Assembly: GCF_017996735.1 (NCBI RefSeq)
Contig: NZ_JAGOGJ010000007.1
Location: forward strand, 52,544-116,543
DNA from: Niveispirillum sp.
GTDB taxonomy: Bacteria > Pseudomonadota > Alphaproteobacteria > Azospirillales > Azospirillaceae
Direction of reading: 5' to 3'
Length of the DNA: 64,000 nucleotides
The notes beneath the pieces are model-generated. The model searched no databases, was not told where the DNA came from, and was given only the letters and a program-made list of their open reading frames with translations. The position numbers were made by a program, and so were the translations under genes. Of this stretch, positions 27,481 through 39,423 are shown in pieces; the first letter of the stretch is position 1, and each line of letters opens with the position of its first letter.

Positions 27481-30381
27481 ATGACTTTCCGATCCACGAT
27501 GCTGGCCCGCGCCGCCCTTCTGCCGCTGCTGTGGCTGGCCGGCTGCGATGGTGGTGCCACATCCGGCGGTAACTCGCCCGTCCAGGCGGTACAGCCGGAT
27601 TCCGTACAGCAGACGGCGGACGGGCTGGTGGCGACCCTGTCGGCGGGACCGGCCAAGAAGCTGCGCCTGCAGGTGATCAATGACCGCACCATCCGCGTTA
27701 CGGCGGTGCCGACCGACAGCCTGGACATTCCCGCCAGCCTGATCACCGTTGCCGGTCCGGCGAATGGTGGGTTCACGGTGGAACAGGATGGCAAGATCGC
27801 GCGGGTGAAGACGCCTGCGCTGACCGCGGAACTGACGCTGGCGACGGGTGCCGTCCGCTTCCTGGACAGGAACGGCAAGGAACTGCTGGCCGAGAAGGAT
27901 CGCGGCACCATCGCGCCCGTCAAGGTGCTGGACCGCGACTATTACACGATCAGCCAGAGCTTCAATCCCGGCACGGATGAGGCGTTCTACGGCCTGGGCC
28001 AGCATCAGAACGGGGTGCTGAACTGGAACGGCGAAGATGTGCGGCTGGCCCAGCATAATATGGACATCGCCGTCCCCTTCGTGGTGTCCAGCCGCAATTA
28101 CGGCCTGCTCTGGGACAATAATTCTATCAGCCGGTTCGGCGTGCCGCATGACTATGCCGATCTGGACGGGTCCCTGACGCTGTTCGACGCGCAAGGGCAG
28201 GCAGGGGCGTTGACCGCCACCTATACCAGGGATGGCGAGGCGAAGCTGGTGCGCCGCGAGGCCAAGATCGACTGGCGTGATCTGGATGATCTGGTCAATT
28301 GGCCGGCGGAAGTGGGCGGCACCCGGCGCCCCGACAAGACGCGCGACACGCCGGGCCAGAAGGTGACCTGGCAGGGCAAGATCGCTACGACCAAGGCCGG
28401 TATCCACAAGTTCCAGCTTTATTCGTCAGGCTACGCCACGGTGTTCGTGGATGGCAAAGAGGTCATCCATCGCTGGCGCCAGAACTGGAACCCCTGGTTC
28501 CATAATTTCGAAATCGCGCTGGAGGCCGGCAAGCAGCATGACATCCGCGTCGAATGGCAACCCGATGGCGGCTATATCGGCGTCTCTCATCAGGACCCGC
28601 TGCCGCCCGAGCAGCGCCATGCCCTGACCTTGTCGTCGGAAGTGGCCAATGCCCTGGATTATTATGTCATTGCCGGTGACGATATCCATGGGGTCATCGC
28701 GGGATACCGGCAATTGACCGGCAAGTCGGTGATGCTGCCACGCTGGGCCTATGGGTTCTGGCAGAGTCGGGAACGGTACAAGACCCAGGAGGAAGTGGTC
28801 GGCACGGTCAAGGAATACCGCAAGCGCGGTATCCCGCTGGATAATATCGTGCTGGATTGGAACTACTGGCCCGAAGATGGCTGGGGCAGCCATGATTTCG
28901 ACAAGGCGCGCTTCCCCGATCCGGCCGGCATGGTGGATCAGGTTCACAAGCTGAACGCCCGCCTCATGATCTCCGTCTGGCCGAAATTCTATCCCAGTAC
29001 GGCGCATTACAAGGAACTGGACGCCAAGGGCTATATCTACCGCCGCAATGTGGAGAAGGGGGAGCGCGACTGGATCGGCGAGGGGTACCTGAACGCGCAT
29101 TATGATCCCTATAGCCAGGAGGCGCGGGATATCTATTGGCGGCAGATGCGCGACAAGCTGAACCTGCTGAAGGTCGATGCCTGGTGGCTGGACAATACCG
29201 AACCGGATGTCCATTCCAACCTGCCGATGGAGGAGGTGAAGCTGCGTATCGGGCCGACGGCCATGGGGCCGGGTTCCGCCTTCTTCAATTCCTATCCCCT
29301 GATGCAGACCAAGGCCGTGTATGAGGGGGAGCGGCGCGACGATGGTGGGCGGCGCAGTTTCATCCTGACCCGCTCCGGTTTCGCGGGACAGCAGCGCCAT
29401 GGCATGGCGGTCTGGTCGGGCGATGTGGTGTCGCGCTTTGTCGATCTGGAACACCAGATCGCGGCCGGCATCAATACCAGCCTGTCGGGCCTGCCCAACT
29501 GGACCACCGATATTGGCGGTTTCGCCGTTGAAAGACGGTTCGAGGCCCAGCCCATGGCGCCCGCGGACCAGGCGGAATGGCGGGAATTGAACTTGCGCTG
29601 GTTCCAGTTCGGGGCCTTCAGCCCGCTGTTCCGGTCGCACGGGCAGTTCCCGCTGCGCGAGATCTATCATATCGCGCCGGAAGGATCGGACATTTACCAG
29701 TCCATGGTCTGGTACACCCGGCTGCGCTACAGCCTGCTGCCCTATATCTACACGCTGGCCGGCGACACCTGGCACAAGGACGGGACCATCATGCGCGCCC
29801 TGGCGCAGGATTTCCCCGCCGATGCCAGGGTGAAGGACCTGAGCACACAGTACCTGTTCGGGCCCAGCATCCTGGTGGCGCCGGTCTATACCCAGGGCGC
29901 CACGACCCGGGCGGTCTATCTGCCCGCCGGCGCCAACTGGGTGGATTTCTACACAGGCGAGAAGCAGGCCGGCGGGCAGGAGATCACGGTAGAGGCACCC
30001 TTGACCCGTATTCCGCTGTTCGTGCGGGAAGGTTCCATTATCCCGACCGGGCCGGCGGTGCAGTCCACCGCCGAGACGCAGGATGGATCGCTGCTGATCA
30101 ACATCTATGCCGGGGCGGACGGGTCCTTCGACCTGTATGAGGATGAAGGCACCACCTATGGCTATGAGCATGGCGAATTCAGCCGCATCAAGATGAGCTG
30201 GAACCAGGCCAGCGGTGAGTTGACCATCGCCGACCGGCAGGGGGCGTTCCCCGGTATGGTTGAGAAGCGCACCCTTCGTGTCCGCTGGATCGACGGCAGG
30301 AACGACAAGGCCGCCGACTTCACCGTGAAGGGTGAGCGTGCGGTGTTGTATGAGGGCAAGCAGCTTGTCGTTAAACGCTGA
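27481..30381 (+). CDS. GH31 alpha-xylosidase-type lipoprotein with PA14 insert
   Basis: A 966-residue protein with a lipoprotein signal (LLWLAGC, Cys22), so it is probably anchored in the outer membrane or periplasm. Order: N-terminal beta-sandwich (about 40-230), a PA14-like domain inserted at about 235-370 (VTWQGKIATTKAGIHKFQLY, YATVFVDGKEV), the GH31 TIM barrel (about 400-760) and C-terminal beta domains. WWLDNTEPD gives nucleophile Asp571, and WSGD gives acid/base Asp648. The PA14-in-GH31 layout is known from alpha-xylosidases acting on xyloglucan oligosaccharides. Neighbours are a GH35 galactosidase upstream and an SGNH esterase 58 bases downstream. Alpha-glucosidase activity is the alternative. 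Confidence 0.92.
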   Translation: MTFRSTMLARAALLPLLWLAGCDGGATSGGNSPVQAVQPDSVQQTADGLVATLSAGPAKKLRLQVINDRTIRVTAVPTDSLDIPASLITVAGPANGGFTVEQDGKIARVKTPALTAELTLATGAVRFLDRNGKELLAEKDRGTIAPVKVLDRDYYTISQSFNPGTDEAFYGLGQHQNGVLNWNGEDVRLAQHNMDIAVPFVVSSRNYGLLWDNNSISRFGVPHDYADLDGSLTLFDAQGQAGALTATYTRDGEAKLVRREAKIDWRDLDDLVNWPAEVGGTRRPDKTRDTPGQKVTWQGKIATTKAGIHKFQLYSSGYATVFVDGKEVIHRWRQNWNPWFHNFEIALEAGKQHDIRVEWQPDGGYIGVSHQDPLPPEQRHALTLSSEVANALDYYVIAGDDIHGVIAGYRQLTGKSVMLPRWAYGFWQSRERYKTQEEVVGTVKEYRKRGIPLDNIVLDWNYWPEDGWGSHDFDKARFPDPAGMVDQVHKLNARLMISVWPKFYPSTAHYKELDAKGYIYRRNVEKGERDWIGEGYLNAHYDPYSQEARDIYWRQMRDKLNLLKVDAWWLDNTEPDVHSNLPMEEVKLRIGPTAMGPGSAFFNSYPLMQTKAVYEGERRDDGGRRSFILTRSGFAGQQRHGMAVWSGDVVSRFVDLEHQIAAGINTSLSGLPNWTTDIGGFAVERRFEAQPMAPADQAEWRELNLRWFQFGAFSPLFRSHGQFPLREIYHIAPEGSDIYQSMVWYTRLRYSLLPYIYTLAGDTWHKDGTIMRALAQDFPADARVKDLSTQYLFGPSILVAPVYTQGATTRAVYLPAGANWVDFYTGEKQAGGQEITVEAPLTRIPLFVREGSIIPTGPAVQSTAETQDGSLLINIYAGADGSFDLYEDEGTTYGYEHGEFSRIKMSWNQASGELTIADRQGAFPGMVEKRTLRVRWIDGRNDKAADFTVKGERAVLYEGKQLVVKR

Positions 30382-30439
30382 GGACCGGCACGCCATCCCC
30401 AAACCGCGCCCATTGCTTTCTTGTGAAAGGAACCGCCGC

Positions 30440-31147
30440 ATGAACCGTCGCCATCTCCTGTCCTCGCTTTCCACCCTGCCGCTGCTGGCCGCGCTGCCGG
30501 GGCGGGCGGCGGAGCCGGTGCAGGCGCTGGACTGGGCCAACCGCGCCCGCTATGCCGGCGCCAACGTCACCGACAAGGCGCAGCCGGCGGACAGGCGGCG
30601 GGTCGTCTTCATGGGCGACAGCATCACGGAGAATTGGGCGCGGCCGGACTATGATGGCGGGTTTTTCCCCGCCAACGGCTTCATCGGGCGCGGCATTTCG
30701 GGGCAGACGACCTCGCAGATGCTGCTGCGCTTTACGCCTGACGTTCTGGACCTGACACCCCGCGCCGTTCATATCCTGGCGGGAACCAATGACGTAGCGG
30801 AAAATGGCGGGAGATACGATCCGGCCCTGACCCAGGACAATCTGGCCAGCATGGCGATACTGGCCCGGGCGGCGGGGATCAAGGTCTTCATCGGCTCCGT
30901 CCCGCCGGCCCGCGACATCTATTGGCGCAAGACGGTGGGCGATCCGACCGACCGTATCCTGGCCCTGAATGACTGGATCGCGGGATATTGCCGCCGGGAG
31001 GGCCATGTCTATGTGGATTACTGGCCGGTTCTGGCCGATGCGGAGAAAGGGTTGAAGGCGGAACTGGGCAGGGACGCGGTGCATCCCAACCGCGCCGGCT
31101 ATCTGATCATGGGGCCGCTGGCCCTTCAGGCCCTGCGGACTGTGTGA
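30440..31147 (+). CDS. Exported SGNH/GDSL hydrolase (esterase)
   Basis: A 235-residue protein with signal peptide MNRRHLLSSLSTLPLLAALPGRAA. The four SGNH blocks are visible: GDSIT (Ser61), GISGQTT, GTND (Asn117) and DAVHPN (Asp212, His215). Family members remove acetyl or other acyl groups from sugars or lipids; in this setting deacetylation of plant oligosaccharides is likely but unproven. ATG 30440 follows GAAAGGA and begins the signal peptide. The gene follows the GH31 gene closely and is probably cotranscribed with it. Confidence 0.85.
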   Translation: MNRRHLLSSLSTLPLLAALPGRAAEPVQALDWANRARYAGANVTDKAQPADRRRVVFMGDSITENWARPDYDGGFFPANGFIGRGISGQTTSQMLLRFTPDVLDLTPRAVHILAGTNDVAENGGRYDPALTQDNLASMAILARAAGIKVFIGSVPPARDIYWRKTVGDPTDRILALNDWIAGYCRREGHVYVDYWPVLADAEKGLKAELGRDAVHPNRAGYLIMGPLALQALRTV

Positions 31148-31156
31148 ACCGGACCC

Positions 31157-31840
31157 TCAGCGGGGGCGCATGCCGTCGAACAGGAGGGTGATCGAGGTGT
31201 CGAGCCAGCGGTTGATGGGGGTGAAATTGCGATCGCCCTTGGTGATGACCAGCGATACGATGCCATGGCCCATGGCCCAGACGCTGTCGGCGAAACCTTC
31301 GGGATCGTCGCCGCGCAGCAGCCCGGCGGCCACCAGCCGCTCGATACCGGATTGCAGGATGCCGAAGGTCTGCATGGCCTTGGCCGTTTTCTGCGCCACA
31401 TCGTCCGGCGCGGCCCCGGGCTGGCAGGGCAGCCCGCGATGGCCCAGGGTGGGGACAAAGCGCGACAGGCTGTTCATGAAGACCAGCCGATATTCGTTGG
31501 GATGCGCCAGTCCATAGCGCACATAATTCATCATCAATTGCCGCAGCATGCCCAGCGGGTCGGTCGCCGCATCGGCCGGTACGGTCATGGCCGCCACCAG
31601 CCCGTCGAAAAACTCCGCCGCGATGGCGGTCAGCAGCGCTTCCTTGTCGGCGAAATGATCATAGATGGCGGTGGGCGTGATGCCGGCGGCGTCGGCGATG
31701 CGGCGCATGCTGGCCTGTTCGAACCCCTGCGTCACAAACAGGTCGCGCGCCACGGCCAGAATCTGCGCACGCCGTTCGGCGGCGGGAAGCCGTGTACGCT
31801 TGCCGGGTTTTGCTGCACGCCTGCTTTTTCCGGTAACCAT
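31157..31840 (-). CDS. TetR-family repressor of the adjacent RND efflux genes
   Basis: A 227-residue regulator. Its basic N-terminal tail precedes a TetR helix-turn-helix (about 20-70: AQILAVARDLFVTQGFEQAS, then ITPTAIYDHFADKEALL). The C-terminal ligand-binding region is typical of WHG-type TetR proteins. ATG 31840 is preferred; the frame extends upstream into the operator. The gene is divergent from an RND adaptor/pump pair, and the 89-base gap contains a perfect 9-bp inverted repeat (31888-31920). This is the classic arrangement of an AcrR-like local repressor that responds to pump substrates. Confidence 0.9.
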   Translation of the reverse strand: MVTGKSRRAAKPGKRTRLPAAERRAQILAVARDLFVTQGFEQASMRRIADAAGITPTAIYDHFADKEALLTAIAAEFFDGLVAAMTVPADAATDPLGMLRQLMMNYVRYGLAHPNEYRLVFMNSLSRFVPTLGHRGLPCQPGAAPDDVAQKTAKAMQTFGILQSGIERLVAAGLLRGDDPEGFADSVWAMGHGIVSLVITKGDRNFTPINRWLDTSITLLFDGMRPR

Positions 31841-31887
31841 GCCTTCGACCTTCAGAATCCCTATTGACCTATAGCGCGGCCGGACTA

Positions 31888-31920
31888 AACCTAACACCGT
31901 AAACTTATCGATGTTAGGTT
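31888..31920. promoter_or_regulatory. TetR operator between repressor and efflux genes
   Basis: AACCTAACA and TGTTAGGTT form a perfect inverted repeat separated by 15 bases. The right arm ends 9 bases before the ATG of the adaptor gene, so binding would block both divergent promoters and possibly the ribosome binding site. Confidence 0.7.
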
Positions 31921-31929
31921 AGGTGTGCC

Positions 31930-32979
31930 ATGCTGCGCGCGTCCCTCCCGCTGATCCTTGTCCTTGGCCTGTCTGCGTGTGGCAAGCCGGCACCCGACGC
32001 GGCGCAGGCCAGCCCGTCGGCCCCGCCCGTGCCTGTGTCGGTCAGTGCGGCCCGCCCCGCCCCGGAGGCGCAGATGATCAAGGCCACGGGCAGCGTCGCC
32101 TTCAAGCGGGAAATCCCGCTTTCCTTCAAGGTGGCGGGCAAGGTGGAGGGTTTCCAGGTCGATATCGCCGATCCGGTCACGCGTGGCCAGCGTCTGGCCC
32201 GTATCCAGGTGACGGAGGTGGATGCGCAATTACGCGCGGCTGACGCCCGTGTCACCAAGGCGCGGCAGGATCTGGACCGGCTGCTGCCGCTGGTCGCCAA
32301 GGGTTTTGTGGAGAAGGCGCGGGTGGATGCGGCCAAGTCGGCGCTGGATACGGCCCAGGCCGACCGCGACGCCATCGCCTTCAACCGGGGCCTGTCGGAG
32401 ATTTCGGCCCCGGCCGACGGCGTGGTGCTGGCACGGCCGCTGGAGCCGGGGCAGATCGTGCCGGCGGGCACCACAGCCCTGGTCATCGGGGATCGCGAAA
32501 GCGGTGTGATCGTGCGCGCCGGCCTGTCGGACCGCGACGTGGCGCGGGTCGGGACCGGCAATGAAGTGGAACTGGACCTGCCCGAAGGCAGGCTGACGGG
32601 GCATGTCACCCGCATCGCGGCCAAAAGTGCCACGGGCACCGGCGTGTTCGATGTGGAGGTGACGCTGCCCGACGCCCCTGCCTATCTGTCCAGCGGGCGC
32701 ATCGTCACCCTGCTGATCGCGCCGAAACCGGGCGGGGCACAGCCGCCGCTGGCCGTGCCGGCCTCCGCCATCATCGAAGGGTTCGGCGATCTGGCCACGC
32801 TCTATGTCGTGAAGGCCGACGGCAAAGGCGTGGAGCGGCGGCAGGTTAAGGTGGCGGGCCTGCGCGGGGCCGACCTTCTGGTGGCCGCCGGTCTTGCCGA
32901 GGGGGAACGGGTCGTGTCGGCCGGCGGCGCCTATCTGCGGCCCGACAGCGCCATCAGTATCGCGCCGGCGGGGAACTGA
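31930..32979 (+). CDS. RND efflux periplasmic adaptor lipoprotein
   Basis: A 349-residue membrane-fusion protein that joins an RND pump to an outer-membrane channel. The signal ends in the lipobox LSAC (Cys17). The barrel-sandwich (lipoyl-like) halves flank a short helical hairpin (about 95-140, DAQLRAADARVTKARQDLDR), and FNRGLSEISAPADGVV begins the second half. The C-terminal beta-barrel and membrane-proximal domains follow. The pump gene starts 4 bases after this stop, so the two are one operon. No outer-membrane factor gene is nearby; a TolC-like protein from elsewhere is presumably used. Confidence 0.92.
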   Translation: MLRASLPLILVLGLSACGKPAPDAAQASPSAPPVPVSVSAARPAPEAQMIKATGSVAFKREIPLSFKVAGKVEGFQVDIADPVTRGQRLARIQVTEVDAQLRAADARVTKARQDLDRLLPLVAKGFVEKARVDAAKSALDTAQADRDAIAFNRGLSEISAPADGVVLARPLEPGQIVPAGTTALVIGDRESGVIVRAGLSDRDVARVGTGNEVELDLPEGRLTGHVTRIAAKSATGTGVFDVEVTLPDAPAYLSSGRIVTLLIAPKPGGAQPPLAVPASAIIEGFGDLATLYVVKADGKGVERRQVKVAGLRGADLLVAAGLAEGERVVSAGGAYLRPDSAISIAPAGN

Positions 32980-32982
32980 GCC

Positions 32983-35900
32983 ATGGGCAGCATCGCCGCC
33001 TTCTCCGTGCGCCAGTGGCAATTCACGCTGGTGCTGTTCGCCATGCTGGCCGCCATGGGGGTCAGTTCGCTTCTGTCCATTCCCCGCGCGGAGGACCCCA
33101 GCTTTCCCATCCCCACCGTCCTGGTGGTGGCCATCCTGCCGGGGGCGGACACGATCGACCTGGAAAAACAGGTCACCGATCCGCTGGAAGACGCCATCGA
33201 CAGCCTGGATGACATCACCAAGATCACGTCGCGCACCCGCGACGGTGTCGCCGTGATCACGGTCGAGTTCGACTGGTCCGCCGACGCGGAGCGCAAATAT
33301 GATCAGGTGGTGCGGGAGGTGAGTGCCATCCGCCCGACCCTGCCGGCCGGGCTGGTCCGGCTGGAGGTGAAGAAGTTCAACACCGCGCTGACCAATTTTA
33401 TGCAGGTGGCGCTGGTGGGCGACGGGGCAACGGCGCTGGAACTGCGCAAGCGGGCCGACGATCTGCGCGACATTATCGACCGGGTGCCCGGCGTCTGGGA
33501 AAGCGAGATCTGGGGGGAGGAGCGGACCGAGGTCCGTGTGGCCGTCGATGCCGGGCGGCTGGCCGAACTGCGCCTGCCCGCGACGGCGGTGGCCGATGCC
33601 TTGAAGGCGGAGGGGGCAGCGGTGCCGCTGGGCGCCCTGCATGCCGGGCAACGGCGCTTCACGGTGAAGACGGAGGGCGATTTCGACACGCTGGATGATA
33701 TCGCCAATACCGTTGTCCGGGCATCCGATGGCCGTGTGGTGCGTGTGCGCGATGTGGCCGAGGTCACCTGGGCGGCGGACGAGGCCAACCATATCGCCCG
33801 TTTCAACGGTCAGCGTGCGGTGTTTGTCACCGCCAATCAGAAGCCGGGGCAGAATATCTTCGAATTGAGAAAGGGGGCCTATGCGGCCCTGGACGAGTTC
33901 GAGCGGAGCCTGCCGCCCACCATCAAGCTGGAACGTGGGTTCGACCAGTCGGAAAATGTCGCCAGGCGCCTGTCCACCCTGTTCCGCGATTTCGCCATCG
34001 CGCTGGGCCTGGTTCTGATCACCCTGATCCCGCTGGGCTTCCGGGCGTCGCTGGTGGTAATGCTGGCCATTCCGCTGTCGCTGGCCATCGGCGTGACGGT
34101 GCTGCAATTCACCGGCTTCACCCTGAACCAACTATCCATCGCGGGCTTTGTCCTGTCGCTGGGCCTGCTGGTCGATGACAGTATCGTGGTGACGGAGAAT
34201 ATCGCCCGCCATCTGCGCATGGGCAAAAGCCGGGAACAGGCGGCGATCGAGGGTACACGGCAGATCGCGGTGGCCGTGCTGGGCTGTACCGCCACCCTGC
34301 TGCTGGCCTTCCTGCCGCTGATGTTCCTGCCGGAAGGGTCGGGCAAGTTCATCAAGTCCTTGCCGGTCGCGGTACTGGCCACGGTGGCGGCTTCGCTGTT
34401 CGTGGCGCTGACCATGATCCCGTTCCTGGCCGCCCGCATCCTGTCGCGGCATGAGGACCCGGAAGGGAACAAGGCGCTGCAACTGGTCATGGGCGCCATC
34501 CATGCCGTCTATCGCCCCGTGCTGCACCGGGCACTGGAACGGCCGGGCCTCACGGTGCTGATCGCCACCATCCTGTTCGCCGGGTCCGTGGCCCTGGTGC
34601 CGCGCATCGGGTTCAGCCTGTTCCCGTCCGCCGATATTCCCCAGTTCCTGATCGAGATCGACCTGCCCGAGGGCGCGCCTCTGGCCGAGACGGACAAGGC
34701 CGTGCGCTTTGTCGAGGCGCAGGTGAAGCAGATGCCCGATGTCCGCTTTGTCATGGCCAATGCCGGGCATGGCAATCCGCGCATCTATTACAACATCACC
34801 CCGCGTGAGGATGACCCGACCCATGGCGCCATCTTTGTCGGCCTGACGGAATGGAAGGGGAAGCAGAGCACTTTGGCGCTGGACAAGCTGCGCGCCCGGC
34901 TGGCCGCCTATCCCGGCGCGCAGATCATCGTGCGGGTGTTCGAGAACGGACCGCCCATCGAGGCGCCCATCGCGGTGCGCATCCTGGGGCCGGAACTGCC
35001 CGTGCTGAAGGAACTGGCGGCCAAGGTGAGCTCGATCATCGAGGGCACGCCCGGTTCGCGCGACGTGGTCAACCCGCTGCGCCTGGACCGCACCGACCTG
35101 GATCTGGGCATCGACCTGGACAAGGCGGGTGTGCTGGGTGTGCCGGCGGGGGCCGTGGATCGCGCCGTGCGCCTGTCCTTGTCGGGCGAAGCGGTCGCCA
35201 CCTATCGGGAAAGCGACGGTGACGATTACCCCGTGACCCTGCGCCTGCCCATGGAGGGCCGGCACGAGCTGGACGTGCTGGGCGATATCAGGGTGCCGGG
35301 GGCGGCGGGGGCGGTGCCGCTGTCGGCCATCAGCGATCCGCATTTTATTACCGGCCCGGCGCGTATCGACCGGTTCAACCGCGAACGCGCCGTGACCATC
35401 ACCGCCTTCACGGCCACGGGCTACAATACCGACCGGGTGACCCGCGCCATCGGCGAGCAGCTTGCGACGCTGGGCCTGCCGCCGGGATACCGGCTGATGA
35501 CGGGGGGCGAGGCGGAGACGCGGTCCAAGAGCTTCGCAGGTCTGTCGGGCGCCATCCTGGTGGCCATGTTCGGCATCCTGGCGGTCCTGATCCTGGAATT
35601 CCGCAGTTTTGCCACCACGGCGGTGGTGGCCGGCGTCATCCCGCTGGGCATCATCGGCGGCATGGCGGCCCTGTTCGTGACCGGTTACACACTGTCCTTC
35701 ACCTCTGTCATCGGCTTCGTGGCCCTGATCGGGATCGAGATCAAGAATTCCATCCTGCTGGTGGATTTCACCACCCAGTTGCGCCGCGCCGGCACACCGC
35801 TGAAGGCCGCCATCGAGGAGGCGGGGGAGGTGCGGTTCCTGCCCGTGCTGCTGACCTCCGTCACCGCCATCGGCGGCCTGCTGCCGCTGGCGCTGGGCGG

Positions 35901-36021
35901 ATCGGGGCTTTATTCGCCGCTGGCGGTGGTGATCATCGGTGGGCTGATTTCCTCAACCGTCCTGTCGCGGCTGGTGACGCCGGCCATGTATCTGCTGCTG
36001 GCACCCAAGGAGGTGGATTGA
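32983..36021 (+). CDS. RND efflux pump (AcrB/HAE-1-like inner-membrane transporter)
   Basis: A 1012-residue, 12-helix proton-driven exporter. It shows the usual two large periplasmic loops and the proton-relay pair Asp398-Asp399 in [10 protein letters not shown] (helix 4), with the matching lysine in [13 protein letters not shown] (helix 10). The sequence is closer to the compact pumps of small-molecule and solvent efflux systems than to AcrB itself, and the substrate cannot be stated. It is translated right after the adaptor gene and is probably repressed by the divergent TetR protein. Confidence 0.93.
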   Translation: MGSIAAFSVRQWQFTLVLFAMLAAMGVSSLLSIPRAEDPSFPIPTVLVVAILPGADTIDLEKQVTDPLEDAIDSLDDITKITSRTRDGVAVITVEFDWSADAERKYDQVVREVSAIRPTLPAGLVRLEVKKFNTALTNFMQVALVGDGATALELRKRADDLRDIIDRVPGVWESEIWGEERTEVRVAVDAGRLAELRLPATAVADALKAEGAAVPLGALHAGQRRFTVKTEGDFDTLDDIANTVVRASDGRVVRVRDVAEVTWAADEANHIARFNGQRAVFVTANQKPGQNIFELRKGAYAALDEFERSLPPTIKLERGFDQSENVARRLSTLFRDFAIALGLVLITLIPLGFRASLVVMLAIPLSLAIGVTVLQFTGFTLNQLSIAGFVLSLGLLVDDSIVVTENIARHLRMGKSREQAAIEGTRQIAVAVLGCTATLLLAFLPLMFLPEGSGKFIKSLPVAVLATVAASLFVALTMIPFLAARILSRHEDPEGNKALQLVMGAIHAVYRPVLHRALERPGLTVLIATILFAGSVALVPRIGFSLFPSADIPQFLIEIDLPEGAPLAETDKAVRFVEAQVKQMPDVRFVMANAGHGNPRIYYNITPREDDPTHGAIFVGLTEWKGKQSTLALDKLRARLAAYPGAQIIVRVFENGPPIEAPIAVRILGPELPVLKELAAKVSSIIEGTPGSRDVVNPLRLDRTDLDLGIDLDKAGVLGVPAGAVDRAVRLSLSGEAVATYRESDGDDYPVTLRLPMEGRHELDVLGDIRVPGAAGAVPLSAISDPHFITGPARIDRFNRERAVTITAFTATGYNTDRVTRAIGEQLATLGLPPGYRLMTGGEAETRSKSFAGLSGAILVAMFGILAVLILEFRSFATTAVVAGVIPLGIIGGMAALFVTGYTLSFTSVIGFVALIGIEIKNSILLVDFTTQLRRAGTPLKAAIEEAGEVRFLPVLLTSVTAIGGLLPLALGGSGLYSPLAVVIIGGLISSTVLSRLVTPAMYLLLAPKEVD

Positions 36022-36082
36022 CGGCGGGCGCGGTGGCGGGCCAGAAAGGGATGCATGCCGCCGCAGCGCCCGAGGAACCCCC

Positions 36083-36559
36083 ATGTCGATTGCCATCAAT
36101 CTGACCGTCAATGGTGTCCGGTTGAGCCGGGAGGTGGACCCGCGCCTGCTGCTGTCGCAGCTTCTGCGTGACGAGCTGGGCCTGACCGGTACGCATGTCG
36201 GCTGTGACACCAGCCAGTGCGGTGCCTGCACCGTGCATCTGGACGGCGCGTCGGTGAAAAGCTGTGCGGTGCTGGCGGTACAGGCCGACGGGGCCGAGGT
36301 GCTGACCATCGAGGGGGTGGCGGGGCCGGATGGCACCCTGCACCCGATGCAGGCGGCGTTCCGGGAGCATCATGGCTTGCAATGCGGATTCTGTACGCCC
36401 GGCATGGTGATGGGCGCCATCGAACTGGCCCGCACCGCCCCCGACCTGGAGGAGGCAACGATCCGGGAGGGGCTGGAGGGCAATCTCTGCCGTTGTACCG
36501 GGTACCAGAACATCGTGAAGGCCGTGCGCGCGGGCGCCCTGGCCATGCGGGAAGGGTGA
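36083..36559 (+). CDS. Molybdenum hydroxylase small subunit (2Fe-2S)
   Basis: A 158-residue electron-transfer subunit of the xanthine dehydrogenase/CO dehydrogenase family. The plant-ferredoxin-like N-terminus has [15 protein letters not shown] with a later Cys. The C-terminal helical domain has QCGFCTPGM and [12 protein letters not shown], together binding two 2Fe-2S clusters. It is followed 4 bases later by the FAD-binding medium subunit. The molybdopterin large subunit, normally adjacent, is missing from this window. Carbon monoxide, aldehydes or N-heterocycles are family substrates; none is indicated here. Confidence 0.92.
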   Translation: MSIAINLTVNGVRLSREVDPRLLLSQLLRDELGLTGTHVGCDTSQCGACTVHLDGASVKSCAVLAVQADGAEVLTIEGVAGPDGTLHPMQAAFREHHGLQCGFCTPGMVMGAIELARTAPDLEEATIREGLEGNLCRCTGYQNIVKAVRAGALAMREG

Positions 36560-36563
36560 CGCC

Positions 36564-37349
36564 ATGTACGGGTTCGATTATCACCGCCCGGCCGCCCTGT
36601 CCGATGTCGTGGACCTGTTGACGGGGGACGAGGATGCAAAGCTGCTGGCCGGCGGCCAGACCCTGATCCCGACCCTGAAACAGCGGCTGGCCATGCCGAC
36701 GGCTCTGGTGGACCTGTCCGCCGTGCCCGGATTGCGCGACATCGTGGCCGAAGGCGACGGGGTGCGCATCGGCGCCATGGCGACGCACGCGACGGTGGCG
36801 GGCAGTGCCCTGGTGCGTGGCGTGTTGCCCGGCCTGGCCGATCTGGCGTCCCATATCGGTGATGCCCAAGTGCGCAACCGGGGCACCATCGGCGGGTCCA
36901 TCGCCAATGCCGATCCGGCCGCCGATTATCCGGCGGCGTTGGTGGCCCTGGACGCCGTTATTCGCACCGACCGGCGGGATATTCCGGGCGGGGACTTCTT
37001 CACCGGTCTGTTTGAAACGGCGCTGGCACCGGGGGAGGTGGTGACATCCGTCTTCTTCCCGGCCGCAACCCATGCCCGCTATGCCAAGTTCCCCAACCCG
37101 GCCAGCCGATACGCCATGGCGGGCGTGTTTGTGGCCAGGCGCGGCGACGATGTGCGGGTGGCGGTGACGGGGGCCGGGCCGTCGGTGTTCCGCTGGGACG
37201 CGGCCGAGGCGGCGCTGTCCGTACGCTTCAGCGCTGATGCGCTGGACGGGATCGTGCCGGACGCCGATGGCCTGAACAGCGACATGCATGCCGACGCGGA
37301 TTACCGCGCGCAGATCGTGGCTGTGCTGGCGCGGCGCGCTATCGCCTGA
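36564..37349 (+). CDS. Molybdenum hydroxylase medium subunit (FAD-binding)
   Basis: A 261-residue subunit with the FAD-binding PCMH-type fold. [19 protein letters not shown] and [20 protein letters not shown] are the two FAD-binding signatures. The C-terminal CO dehydrogenase flavoprotein domain follows (about 175-260). The protein is slightly shorter than typical CoxM (about 280). It is cotranscribed with the 2Fe-2S subunit. Its last 11 bases overlap the end of the convergent Lrp gene, leaving no room for a large subunit downstream. Confidence 0.9.
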   Translation: MYGFDYHRPAALSDVVDLLTGDEDAKLLAGGQTLIPTLKQRLAMPTALVDLSAVPGLRDIVAEGDGVRIGAMATHATVAGSALVRGVLPGLADLASHIGDAQVRNRGTIGGSIANADPAADYPAALVALDAVIRTDRRDIPGGDFFTGLFETALAPGEVVTSVFFPAATHARYAKFPNPASRYAMAGVFVARRGDDVRVAVTGAGPSVFRWDAAEAALSVRFSADALDGIVPDADGLNSDMHADADYRAQIVAVLARRAIA

Positions 37350-37782
37350 ACTTGTCCGACAGGACCAGGGACGACATGGTGCGTTCCACCCCCTGCACCT
37401 GACCCAGCAGGTCCAGCAAGCGGTCAATATCCTGCACCGACTGGGCCGCGATGACGGCCATCATGTCGTAGGTGCCGGCGATGGCGGACAGGCTTTCCAC
37501 CTCGGTGATGCGCTTCACCTCCGCAACAATGCGCGACAGCATCTTGGGATTGGTGGAGAGCAGTACATAGGCGCGGATCAGCCGGCTGCTGCCCGGGTCC
37601 TGGCGCAGCGTATAGCCCTGAATGATGCCCAGCCGTTCCAGCCGCGCGATGCGTGCCTGTACCGATGACCGGGCCAGCCCCAGCTTGCGCGCCAGCGATG
37701 CCGCCGGTTCGCGGGCATTGGCCTTCAGCAGGGCCAGCAGGGCCGTATCAACGGTGTCCTGTTGAGCGTCGGGGGCGTCCAT
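37339..37782 (-). CDS. Lrp/AsnC-family regulator
   Basis: A 147-residue regulator with an N-terminal helix-turn-helix (about 10-60: ALLALLKANAREPAASLARKLG, ARSSVQARIARLERLGII) and a C-terminal RAM domain (about 70-147), which binds amino acids and forms octamers. ATG 37782 is chosen over the upstream TTG 37797. It lies just downstream of the AmaB-type aldehyde dehydrogenase gene and runs in the same direction as the lysine-degradation genes, so it may be their lysine-responsive regulator, but this is inference. Confidence 0.88.
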   Translation of the reverse strand: MDAPDAQQDTVDTALLALLKANAREPAASLARKLGLARSSVQARIARLERLGIIQGYTLRQDPGSSRLIRAYVLLSTNPKMLSRIVAEVKRITEVESLSAIAGTYDMMAVIAAQSVQDIDRLLDLLGQVQGVERTMSSLVLSDKFRR

Positions 37783-37848
37783 CGGGGGCCTTGGCAAGAC
37801 GGAAAGACGGGTCGGGGCGGATGGCTGCCCATCCGCCCCGCCACCCTA

Positions 37849-39351
<1,503 letters not shown>

Positions 39352-39423
39352 GGGGCGGAACTCCGGTATGGATGCTGGTGGTTTTTTTGCGGTTGGGGCC
39401 CTGTCGCTTCCGCCCCTTTACCG

